Source: JADJPO01 sp963750395
GTDB lineage: Bacteria; Actinomycetota; Actinomycetes; Actinomycetales; Kineosporiaceae
Assembly: GCA_963750395.1 (NCBI GenBank)
Contig: CAVVQM010000017.1
Span: 164,311 to 228,310, forward strand
Direction of reading: 5' to 3'
DNA: 64,000 nucleotides
The notes under the pieces are model-generated. The model did no database searches. It had not been told where the DNA came from and was given only the letters and a program-made list of their open reading frames with translations. A program made the position numbers and the translations under genes. Below, piece by piece: positions 19,547 to 28,322 of the stretch (its first letter is position 1; each line of letters starts with the position of its first letter).

Positions 19547-20489
19547 GTGACGACAGTGATGATCGGCCGAACGGGACGGATGGCGGCGACAGTCGGCGTG
19601 GGGGCGCTGGTGCTGACCGGGCTCGGTCCGATCGCCGCCCAGGCAAGCCCGACGGCGGCGACCGCGGCGACGGCGACGGCCACGGCGGGTTCGGTCTCCA
19701 GCGTTCTGCCGGCACACCGTGACTCGAACAAGAAGGCCTACCGCAAGGTCCGCGGCCGCGGCAGCCACGGTCACGGCGGTGAGCACGGCGGCGGCGGCGG
19801 CTGCGGCCACACCTGGCGCTCGCCCAAGCGTTCCGACTCGCGCCCGGCCGGCGGCTCCGGTGGCAACGACACCGGCAACGGCTCCACCAGCAACGGCTCC
19901 ACGAGCAACACCTCGGGCAAGCGCGACTCGAAGAGTCGCAACTCGAGGGGTCGCGACTCGGACGGGCGCGTGATCGGCCGGCCCGTGAAGCACCACACCC
20001 CTGGGCACGGCCACGGCCACGGCAACAACAACGGTGGCGGCAGCAACAACGGTGGCGGCAACAACGGTGGCGGCAACAACGGTGGCGGCAACAACGGTGG
20101 CGGCAACAACGGTGGCGGTGGACACGGCAACGGCGGCAACAACGGCAATGGCGGCAACGGCAACCAGGGTGGCTGTCACTACCCGCCCGGCCGTTCGCTG
20201 CAGGTGTCGATGAGCGGTCCCGGCACGACCACCAAGGGCAAGACGGTCACCCTGCGCGGCAAGTTGACCCACAACGGCTGCAAGTCCGGCAACGTCAAGC
20301 TCGGGCTGTACAGCTCGCACGACGGCAAGACGAGCTGGGTGCAGATCCGCAACGGTGCTGTCGATCGCGACGGCAACTTCTCGTTCGACGTCCCGTCGTG
20401 GGCGACGCACTACTACCAGGCGGTCGTGGCCTCGGGCAGGGGTCACTCGATGACCTCCTCGGAGATCCTGCCGTTGATCCTGCAGGTAG
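19547..20489 (+). CDS. Secreted Gly/Asn-repeat protein with C-terminal beta-sandwich-like domain
   Basis: Signal peptide (MAATVGVGALVLTGLGPIAAQASP), then a His/Gly-rich and Ser/Asn-rich linker, then about six NNGGG pentads (20027-20119). The C-terminal ~100 residues (SLQVSMSGPGTTTKGKTVTL, then LRGKLTHNGC) resemble Ig-like surface domains; two Cys (GCH and NGC) could pair. GTG 19547 follows a GGGGGA ribosome site. Read literally the frame runs on to 20686 into DUF4012, but codon use collapses after ~20485, and one extra G there would end the protein at the TAG at 20487-20489. It is therefore probably a short frame break. Probably a cell-surface or matrix protein; no enzymatic motif. Confidence 0.65.
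20027..20119 (+). repeat. 15-bp tandem repeat encoding NNGGG
   Basis: About six units of AACAACGGTGGCGGC, nearly identical at the DNA level, inside the secreted protein gene. A likely site of length variation. Confidence 0.85.
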
Positions 20490-20543
20490 GTGGGTCGAAG
20501 GGGGAACGGGGCACAACCCTTCGATCGTGGGAGACGTCGACAC

Positions 20544-22376
20544 ATGAGGTTCCGGGGGCGCCTGGTCGCTGCCGGCGGGGTCGCCGTCGTCGCGGTGGCG
20601 ACCCTGGGCTGGCTGGCGGTCACCGCGCAGCAGGCCCGGGCGGAGCTGGTCGCGGCACAGGCCGAGCTCGGCCCGCTGCGCGGTGAGGTGCTGAGCGGTG
20701 ATCCCGTTGTGGCCCAACGGATCTCCGCGCTCCGACAGCACGCGAAGGCGGCGCAGGACAAGACCCACGACCCGGTGTGGGCGGCGGTCGCGGCGATCCC
20801 GTGGCTGGGCAGCCCGGCGGCGACGGTGCGGGGGATCACGACCTCGATCGCCGCGGTGTCCGAGCAGGGGTTGCCGGCGCTGAGCGCGGCCAGTTCCGAC
20901 GTCCACCCGGCGCGGCTGCTGGAGGGCGGCCGGATCGACGTGTCCGGGCTGGGCAAGGCCTCCGAGCCGCTCGAGACGGCCGAGGCCGCACTGCAACAGC
21001 AGCGCGACGCGGTCGGCGACCTCCCGCCGTCCTGGATCGGTCCGGTGGCGCAGGCCCGAGCCGACCTGCACGAGCAGTTGGTCACCCTGGCCGACCTGAC
21101 CGGCTCGGCGGCGACCGCGGCCCGGATCGCCCCGGACATGCTCGGCGAGAACGGCCCCCGCCGCTACCTCGTGGGGTTCCAGAACCCGAACGAGGCCCGG
21201 GGCACCGGCGGCTTCCTGGACGCCTACGCGATCGTGCGGGCCGAGGACGGCAAGCTGGTGGTGGAGAAGACCGGCACGCACCAGCAGCTGCCCACGCTGC
21301 CGGCCCAGATCGACGGCCTCGACGAGGCGTTCGTGGAGCGCTACTCCGGGGTGGGCGCCACCTCGCTGTGGGTGAACTCGAACCTGTCCCCGGACTTCCC
21401 CGAGGTGGGCGCCGCCTGGATGGCGATGTGGCGGGCGGCCACCGGCGAGCAACTGGACGGCGCGGTGATGCTCGACCCGCACGCCCTGGCGCAGGTGCTG
21501 ACGGCGACCGGCCCGGTGACCGCTCCCGGGGTCGGCACGGTCAGCGGGGAGGACGTCGTCGACCTGGTGCTGCTGGAGCAGTACCGGCGCAAGGACTTCA
21601 CCACCAATGACCAGCGCAAGCGGCTGATGCTGCAGGTCGGGGTGGAGGCGATGGACGCGGTGCTGGCCGGCAAGGCGTCCCCGCAGACCCTGGTGCCGAA
21701 GCTGCGCACCGCCACCGCCGGGGGCCACGTGCTGCTCTACAGCACGACACCGCAGGTGCAGAGCGTGCTGGTCGACTCCGACCTGGCCGGCGCGGTGGAT
21801 CAGGGCATGGAGCCGTTCGCCCAGGCCGTCGTGGTCAACGCCGGTGGCAACAAGCTCGACACCTGGCTGCACCAGAGCCTGAGCTACCAGGTGCTGGAGT
21901 GCCGCGCGGGTGGGCGGACCGTCGAGGTGACGGTGAAGCTGCTCAACGCCGCGCCGACGACCGGACTGCCGCAGTACGTGACGGTGCGCAGCGACAAGCC
22001 GCTGTTCAAGACCGTCACCGGGCAGAACCGAGCCGAGTTGCAGGTGATGGTGACCCAGGGCGCGACGCTGTCCCAGGCCACGGTGGACGGCTATCCCGTG
22101 CCGCTGGCGCCCCCGGAGGGCGACCTGCCGGCCACGCTGCCCACCGGCGGGCTGGCCGGCGGCGGTCTGGACAGCGGACTGATCGACATCGGCGTCACCG
22201 CGGGGCGGCCGGCGTTCGGGCTGAACCTCGAACTGGTGCCCGACGTCCCCCGCACGGTGGTGTTCCGGTTCACCGAACCGGCCGGGACGACGGGGGCTCC
22301 GAGGCTGCCGGTGCAGACCATGGTCAACGCACCGACGGTCGACTCCGACGTGTCCGCCTGCGGGGAGGCCTCGTGA
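20544..22376 (+). CDS. DUF4012 family membrane-anchored protein
   Basis: 610 residues: one N-terminal membrane helix (LVAAGGVAVVAVATLGWLAV) followed by a coiled, Ala-rich segment and the DUF4012 domain, whose hallmark is RRYLVGFQNPNEARGTGGFL (about residue 206). DUF4012 proteins recur in actinobacterial exopolysaccharide clusters; their molecular role is not established, and a role in attaching or modifying surface polymer is only inferred. ATG 20544 is chosen with GGAG 10 nt upstream. The stop overlaps the GTG of the next gene (GTGA). Confidence 0.88.
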   Translation: MRFRGRLVAAGGVAVVAVATLGWLAVTAQQARAELVAAQAELGPLRGEVLSGDPVVAQRISALRQHAKAAQDKTHDPVWAAVAAIPWLGSPAATVRGITTSIAAVSEQGLPALSAASSDVHPARLLEGGRIDVSGLGKASEPLETAEAALQQQRDAVGDLPPSWIGPVAQARADLHEQLVTLADLTGSAATAARIAPDMLGENGPRRYLVGFQNPNEARGTGGFLDAYAIVRAEDGKLVVEKTGTHQQLPTLPAQIDGLDEAFVERYSGVGATSLWVNSNLSPDFPEVGAAWMAMWRAATGEQLDGAVMLDPHALAQVLTATGPVTAPGVGTVSGEDVVDLVLLEQYRRKDFTTNDQRKRLMLQVGVEAMDAVLAGKASPQTLVPKLRTATAGGHVLLYSTTPQVQSVLVDSDLAGAVDQGMEPFAQAVVVNAGGNKLDTWLHQSLSYQVLECRAGGRTVEVTVKLLNAAPTTGLPQYVTVRSDKPLFKTVTGQNRAELQVMVTQGATLSQATVDGYPVPLAPPEGDLPATLPTGGLAGGGLDSGLIDIGVTAGRPAFGLNLELVPDVPRTVVFRFTEPAGTTGAPRLPVQTMVNAPTVDSDVSACGEAS

Positions 22377-23882
22377 CCTCGCTGTCCCACGACCAGGAGA
22401 TCCCGCACCCCCGCCAGGAGACCCCGGCGCCGTCTCTGTCCGGCGCCGACCTCGAGGTCCGCCACATCGACCTGCGCGAGGGCGCGGCACTGGACCCCAC
22501 CGCCCGCCTCGGCGGGGCGGTCTGGATGCGGTCCTACCAGCTCGCGCTGATGCTGGTCGACGTCGCGGCCCTGGCGATCGGCAGCGGCATCGCGACGCTG
22601 ATGCGCTTCGGCACCCTCGAGGCGCCGCTCGCGGGGTCGACGTACGTCATGGTCGTGTTCGTGGCGGCGCTGCCGTGGGTGGCCACGATGGCCCTCGGCC
22701 GGGCCGTACGAGGCCCGGTTCCTCGGGCTGGGCAGCGAGGAGTTCCGCCGGGTGTTCAACGGCTCGGTGCGCTTCGTGGCCGTCGTCGCGGTGCTCGCCC
22801 TGGCCCTGGACGTCGACCCGGCGCGCAAGATGGTCGCGGTGGCGTTGCCGCTCAGCGGCGTCCTCGCCCTGTTGGGGCGCTACGGCGCCCGGCGCGTTCT
22901 GCACCGGATCCGGGGCAAGGGGTCCGCCTGCCATCGGGTCCTGCTGGTCGGCGAGGACCCGGCGCTGGACGCGCTGGGCCGGCGCCTGCTGTCCAGCCCG
23001 CACGCCGGTCTGCGCGTGGTCGCCACCTGCCGGCCCACGCCCGACGGGTCGCTGGCGCACGTCCGGACGGCGATCGAGCACCACCGCGCCGACACGGTGG
23101 CCGTCGCGCACTCACCGGGCATCGGCCCGCACGGACTGCGCCGGATGGCCTGGGACCTGGAGGGATTGGGCGTCGACCTGCTGGTGGCGCCGGCCTTCAC
23201 CGACGTCGCCGGCCCCCGCATCCACGTCCGGCCCGTGTCGGGCCTGCCGCTGCTGCAGATCGCCTCGCCGCAGTTCAGCGGTGGTGGTCTGCTGGTCAAG
23301 CGCGGCATCGACGTGATCTGTTCGGCGCTGCTGCTGGTGCTGCTCTCGCCGGTGTTCCTCGCGGTGTCGCTGCTGGTCGCCCTGACCAGCCGCGGGCCGG
23401 TGCTGTTCAGCCAGGACCGGGTCGGCCGGGGCGGAAAGACCTTCCGGCTGTTCAAGTTCCGCAGCATGTGCCGCGACGCCGAGGACCGGCGCCAGGAGCT
23501 TCTCGGACACAACGAGAGCGACGGCGTGCTGTTCAAGATGCGCAGCGACCCCCGGGTGACCCGGGTGGGTCGATGGCTGCGGCGGTACTCCCTGGACGAG
23601 CTGCCGCAGCTGGTCAACGTGCTGATCGGGCAGATGTCACTGGTCGGGCCCCGCCCGCCGCTGCCGAGCGAGGTGGCCTGTTACGAGCAGGATGTGCACC
23701 GGCGGCTGCTGGTCACCCCGGGGATCACCGGGCTGTGGCAGGTGAGCGGCCGCTCGGAGCTCTCGTGGGCGGAGACGGTCCGCCTGGATCTCTACTATGT
23801 GGAGAACTGGTCTGTGGCACTCGACGCCGAGATCGTCTGGAAGACGGTGTTCGCCGTGGTGCGGGGAAGCGGGGCACATTGA
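22373..23882 (+). CDS. Undecaprenyl-phosphate sugar phosphotransferase (EPS initiating enzyme), one frame break
   Basis: Transfers a sugar-1-phosphate onto undecaprenyl phosphate, starting repeat-unit synthesis. N-terminal membrane helices (22500-22870), a Rossmann-like CoA-binding-type middle, then the conserved catalytic domain after the last helix: KRGIDVICSALLLVLLSP, SQDRVGRGGKTFRLFKFRSM, and LDELPQLVNVLIGQMSLVGP then RPP. This is the WbaP/CpsE class. The first ~110 residues are in another frame; the break is near 22705 (ALGRA then YEARFLGLGSEEFRRVF). GTG 22373 overlaps the DUF4012 stop. The stop overlaps the ATG of the following fcl (TGATG). Confidence 0.92.
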
Positions 23883-24823
23883 TGGCGACGACACACCCGA
23901 TCGACCGCGGCGCCAGGGTGTATGTCGCCGGGCATCGCGGGATGGTCGGCTCCGCGCTGGTCAGACAGCTTGCCGCGCAGGGCTTCACGGACGTGGTGGG
24001 CGCGAGTTCGGCCGAGCTCGACCTGCGCGACGCGGGGGCTGTCGAGGAGTACGTGAAGAACACGGCGCCGAGCGTCGTCGTGGTGGCCGCCGCCCGGGTC
24101 GGTGGCATCGGCGCGAACGCGAGCGCGCCGGCCGACTTCCTGGCCGACAACCTGCGGATCCAGGTCAACCTGCTCCAGGCGGCGCAGCGCCACGGCGTCC
24201 AGCGGTTGCTGTTCCTCGGGTCGAGCTGCATCTATCCGAAGTTCGCCCCGCAGCCGATCAGCGAGTCAGCACTGCTGACCGGGGCCCTGGAGGAGACGAA
24301 CGACGGCTACGCGATCGCCAAGATCGCCGGCGTGCTCCAGGTCCAGGCGATCCGCCGGCAGTACGGCCTGAGCTACATCTCGGCGATGCCGACCAACCTC
24401 TACGGTCCCGGTGACAACTTCGACCCGGCCTCCTCGCACGTCCTGCCGGCGATGATCCGCCGGTTCGACGAGGCCAAACGCGCCGGCGTGGAACGGGTCA
24501 CCCTGTGGGGGACCGGGACGCCGCGGCGCGAGTTCCTGCACGTCGACGACCTCGCCGAGGCGCTGGTCTTCCTGCTCGACCACTACGACGACGGCGCCCC
24601 CATCAACGTGGGGACGGGTCGTGACCTGACCATCCGCGAACTGGCCGACCTGGTCGCCGACATCGTCGGCTGGCACGGCGAGATCGGCCAGGACGAGTCC
24701 AAACCCGATGGCACGCCGCGCAAACTGCTCGACGTGAGCCGACTGACCGAGCTCGGCTGGTCGGCGCGGATCGGTCTGCGCGAGGGCATCGAGTCGACCT
24801 ACGCCTGGTACCTGGAGAACTAG
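23882..24823 (+). CDS. fcl: GDP-L-fucose synthase, second copy
   Basis: 313 residues, same family as 4820-5770: VAGHRGMVGSALVRQL, LFLGSSCIYPKFAPQPI, NDGYAIAKIAGVLQVQAIRR, NLYGPGDNFDPASSHVLPAM. Active-site Tyr and Lys are present. No gmd accompanies this copy, so it would share the Gmd at 3634. It is translationally linked to the sugar phosphotransferase and convergent with the Wzc-like gene; the two stop codons share the palindrome CTAG at 24820-24823. Confidence 0.95.
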   Translation: MATTHPIDRGARVYVAGHRGMVGSALVRQLAAQGFTDVVGASSAELDLRDAGAVEEYVKNTAPSVVVVAAARVGGIGANASAPADFLADNLRIQVNLLQAAQRHGVQRLLFLGSSCIYPKFAPQPISESALLTGALEETNDGYAIAKIAGVLQVQAIRRQYGLSYISAMPTNLYGPGDNFDPASSHVLPAMIRRFDEAKRAGVERVTLWGTGTPRREFLHVDDLAEALVFLLDHYDDGAPINVGTGRDLTIRELADLVADIVGWHGEIGQDESKPDGTPRKLLDVSRLTELGWSARIGLREGIESTYAWYLEN

Positions 24824-27800
24824 CGCCGCCGGCGCGGGTTCGGCGTGATCGACTGGGCGCGGACGTCGTGCAGCGACGCATTGCCGACCTCGCGGGTCTC
24901 ACCGCTGAACGGGTTCGACCCGTGCGCGCTCTGACCGAACACGTCCTGGGCGAGCGTTTCGCCCTCGACGCTCTGCTGTTCGAGGTTCTGCTGTTCGAAC
25001 CGTGGGTCCGTCAACGGGTCTGACCGCCAGCCGGGGGTGGGGTCGGGATCCGTCATCGGGGCCGGCGGCATCGGGTTCGGCGGCATCGGGTTCGGGGGCA
25101 TCGAACTGGGGGACATCGGGGCCGGGGGCATCGGGTTCGGGGGCATCGAAGTGGGGGACATCGGGGCCTGGGGCATTCGATTCGGAGGCATCGAGGCCGG
25201 GGGTATCGAAATGGGGGGTAGGGGCACGGCCGGCGGCGGTGGAGCCGGTGGGGCCGGCGGCGGAGGGGGCGTCGGGGTCGGCGGCGGAGGGGGCATCGGG
25301 GCCGACGGTGGTGGGGCCGGCGGCGACTGCATGGGCTCGCGACGCGGCGATGGGCTCCGATGCTGAGGGTTCGCGGTGGCGGCCCCGTACCCGGGTCCGT
25401 TCGTGCGGTTCCTCGGGCGGGCGCCGGATCTCGTACGGACCCGCCTCGTACAGGCTGGCCGAGAAGGGGTCGGCCGCCAGCGGGTCCTCGGTCAGCCGAC
25501 GAGGGTTGAAGCGTTCGGTGCGCTCGGGCTCCGGGGGTGCCCACTGCTGTGGGATCTGCTGCGTGATGGGCGGTGCCGGTGGCTCCTCGACCGTCGACGC
25601 GGGCGGCATCGGCGGAGGCAGGGCCGGCGGCTCGCTACGGGGCATCCCGCGGGGCGGGGTGTCGGGGACCACGCCGTAGGAGAACTCAACTGCGACGTCC
25701 GGTTCGGGTTCGGGTGCGACGTCCGGTTCTGGCGCGGGGTCTGGCTCGGGCGCGCGGTCCCCTACGGATTGGGTAGCCGGTTCGGGGCGTGGGTCGGACT
25801 CGGGCGGGGTGTCGAAGGCCGCAATGGTGGCGAAGGTCGGCTCGTCGTCCCAGCTGTCGTCATTCCAGCCGACGTCGTCTGTCGTGCTCTCATACGGCGT
25901 GGCCTCGTACGGCGCGGTCTCGTACGGCGCGGTCTCGTACGGCGCGGTCTCGTACGGCGTGGCCTCGTACGGCGCAGTCTCATACGGCGTGGCCTCGTAC
26001 GAGGTGGGCTCGTACGTGGCGTCATCCGGCGTGGGCTCGTACGGCGTGGACTCGTCTGACGTGGCCTCGTACGACGTCGTGTCGTCCGGCACGGGATTGG
26101 CCCAGGTGACGTCGTCGGCCGGAAGGGTGGCGAAGGCCGGTTCGTCGAATGGCCAGAACGGTTCCTGGCTCGGCTGATCCGTCGAGGTGGCGTCGTACTC
26201 GGCGGCGGCGTCGTACTCGGACGTCGGGTTGTCGTCGTACTCGTAGGCCGTGTCGTACTGCGGTGTGGCGTAGAGGTCGATCGAATCAGCCTCGATCGAA
26301 CCAGCCTCGATCGAATCGCCCTCGACAGGGTCCAAGGACTCGACGGCCGGCGTCAGGGCCATCCCCGCGGAGAAGTCGAACCAGCGGATCTGATCCCCGG
26401 TGGGGGCCTCGGCGCTGATGTGCGGCTCCTCCGGGTCCTCGGCCGATTCGACCTCGGCGAATGAGTCGACCTCGGCGAATGAGTCCACCTCGGCGAATGA
26501 GTCGACCTCGACGACTGAGTCCGCCACGGCGACCGAGTCGGCCTCGCGGGCCTGGTCGGCCACGGCGTCCAGTGCCTCGACGACCGAGGCCAGGGTGTCC
26601 GGGGGAGCGGTGCGGGTCTGGGCGAGATCGGACGGCGAGGTGGGCACCCGGTCCGCAGCGACGGGCGGGGCGGGCGTCGCGGGTTCGGCAATCGCCGCCG
26701 GCAGGTCGAGCGGCAGGTCGAACGTCCGCGGTTCCGGGTACTCGGCGGCGGTATCGGCGACCGGGTCCGGGCCGGTGACGGCGCGGCGTCCATGACGGGC
26801 GGCGACCGGTCGGCCGAGGTGGGTGGACGACGGGCGCCGTCCACTGCCGCGCCTCGGCGACCGCGAGCCCGTGGTGAGGGCGACGCCGACGGGGTGGGCG
26901 CCCAGGGCGTCCAGTTCCTCGACGTCGGCGAGCAGCTCCTCGGCCCGGGTGTGCCCGGCCCGAGCGACCAGCACCGTGGCGTCGGCCAAGGGGGCCAGGG
27001 CCATCGCGTCGGCGAAGAGATCGGTCGGGGGCGAGTCGATGACGACGATGTAGCCGTTGTCGGTCAGGGCGGTGAGCAGGGCGGACATCGCCGGGGATCC
27101 GATCAGGTCGCCGCCCTCGCGAACCGGGTCGCCGGCCGTGATCACCCGAAGCGTCGAGTCGGGCTGGACGGCGCGCAGCACCGAGGTGATCGGCACGCCC
27201 TGGCCCAGCAGCGCGGTCAGGCCCGGCCCGGAGCCGGTCCCGGTGATCGCGGCGACGCCGGGGTTGCGCAGGTCGGCGTCCAGCAGCACGACGGGGATGC
27301 CGGTGGCGGCCAGGGAGGCCGCCAGGTGCGCGGCGATCGAGGTGCGCCCGACGCCCTCGCCCGGCCCGGCGATCAGGATGGCGCGGGGGCCGTGGCCGGT
27401 CCCGGCGTGGTGCAGGTGGGCACGCAGCCGACGGAACGCGTCCGCCTGGCGGTTGGCCGCCGGCCAGTCGGCCGCGTCGTCCCGGCCGGCGACCGAGAGC
27501 AGATCGATCGGGCCGTTCGGAAGCTCGTCGATCTCGGTCAGGACCGGCAGGCCGATCCGGTCGATCACGTCGTCGCGGCCGCCCAGCGTGGTGTCTCGCG
27601 CCAGGCGGGTTCCGCCGACGGCCAGCCCGAGCAGTGCCCCGCCGCCGAGCCCGAGCAGCCCGGCCCAGGGCAGGCCCAGCCCGACCGGTTCGGTCGGCAG
27701 TTGAGCGGCGGTGGTGGTGGTGATGGCGATCGGCGGGTCGGTCGGCTCGACGTTCTCACCGGCGGTGCCGGCCCCCTCGATCGCGAGGACCACGCCGGGC

Positions 27801-28207
27801 AGTTCGGCGCCGACCGCGTTGGCGATGTTGCGCGCGCCCTCGGCGGACCCGTCGCGTGCGGTGACGTCGATGAGCACGGTGCCCGGGTCGGCGCTCGCCC
27901 GCACCCGCATGGCGAGTTCGGTGCTGGTCATCGGCAGGCCGAGTTCCTTGACCACCCCGGCCAGCACCTCGTCGGAGGTGGCCAGCCGCGCGTAGCTGCG
28001 CACCCGGTCGGTGGCGGACAGGTCGTCCGCGATCTGCCCGTCGGCCGTCCTGGCCGTCGTGGTGACGTAGAGCTGCGCGGTGCTCTGGTAGGTGGCGGGC
28101 CGCACCAGCACGTAGCCGGCCGCGGCCATGCCGCCCAGCAGGGCTCCCACGGCGACGGCGCCGGCACTGTGACGCTGCAGGCTGCGCGCGTGCTGGGCGA
28201 GAGTCAC
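24820..28207 (-). CDS. Wzc-like chain-length/ATPase protein with very long Tyr/Pro/acidic tail, one frame break
   Basis: The N-terminus has Wzz-type topology: a helix at VGALLGGMAAAGYVLVRPATY, an extracellular segment and a second helix (GLLGLGGGALLGLAVGG). Then comes a P-loop ATPase domain with Walker A' VVLLDADLRNP and Walker B YIVVIDSPP. The Walker A site reads GPGEGVGRTS, with Arg where Lys is normal. From about residue 480 a low-complexity tail of some 600 residues follows. It has FAEVDS repeats, PYETA/PYEAT tyrosine repeats (25886-26049), EPDAP repeats, and ends ITPNPRRRR. The last ~75 residues lie in another frame (break near 25035); codon third positions there are almost all G/C, so the stop at 24820 is preferred over 24899. 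GTG 28207 (VTLAQHARSL) is preferred over GTG 28213 because it has GAGAGG upstream and matches the paralogue at 59341. Confidence 0.82.
25886..26049 (-). repeat. 15-bp tandem repeats encoding PYETA / PYEAT
   Basis: About ten imperfect 15-bp units (consensus TCGTACGGCGCGGTC on the plus strand), each encoding one Tyr followed by Glu. They lie inside the Wzc-like tail, and near-identity of the DNA points to recent expansion. Confidence 0.85.
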
Positions 28208-28322
28208 AACCACCTCTCGTCCTCGGCATGGCCCTGTGCGTGGGCGGCGGTCATCAGTCTGGACACTAACTGAAGGTTATAGAGCCATTACCCACGGTGT
28301 CCGAGTGCGACACCCCGCAAAA

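Noticed and set aside
20490..20686. Extension of the secreted Gly/Asn protein into DUF4012
   Set aside because: Arg/Gly shadow sequence overlapping the start of DUF4012; one extra base gives a natural stop at 20489.
21899..24823. A 974-residue open frame spanning the DUF4012 end, the sugar transferase and fcl
   Set aside because: Only its ends are coding in that frame; the middle is a shadow of the sugar transferase, whose conserved motifs lie in another frame.
24899..25035. Literal C-terminus of the Wzc-like protein ending at 24899
   Set aside because: Third codon positions in this frame are poor in G/C, while the alternative frame to 24820 is almost all G/C and ends at a shared CTAG.
25886..26049. 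Regular repeats considered as a CRISPR array
   Set aside because: Continuous in-frame 15-bp units with no spacers; they encode protein repeats.
26792..28273. 493-residue plus-strand frame opposite the Wzc-like gene
   Set aside because: High-GC antisense frame without motifs; the minus strand carries Walker motifs and membrane helices.
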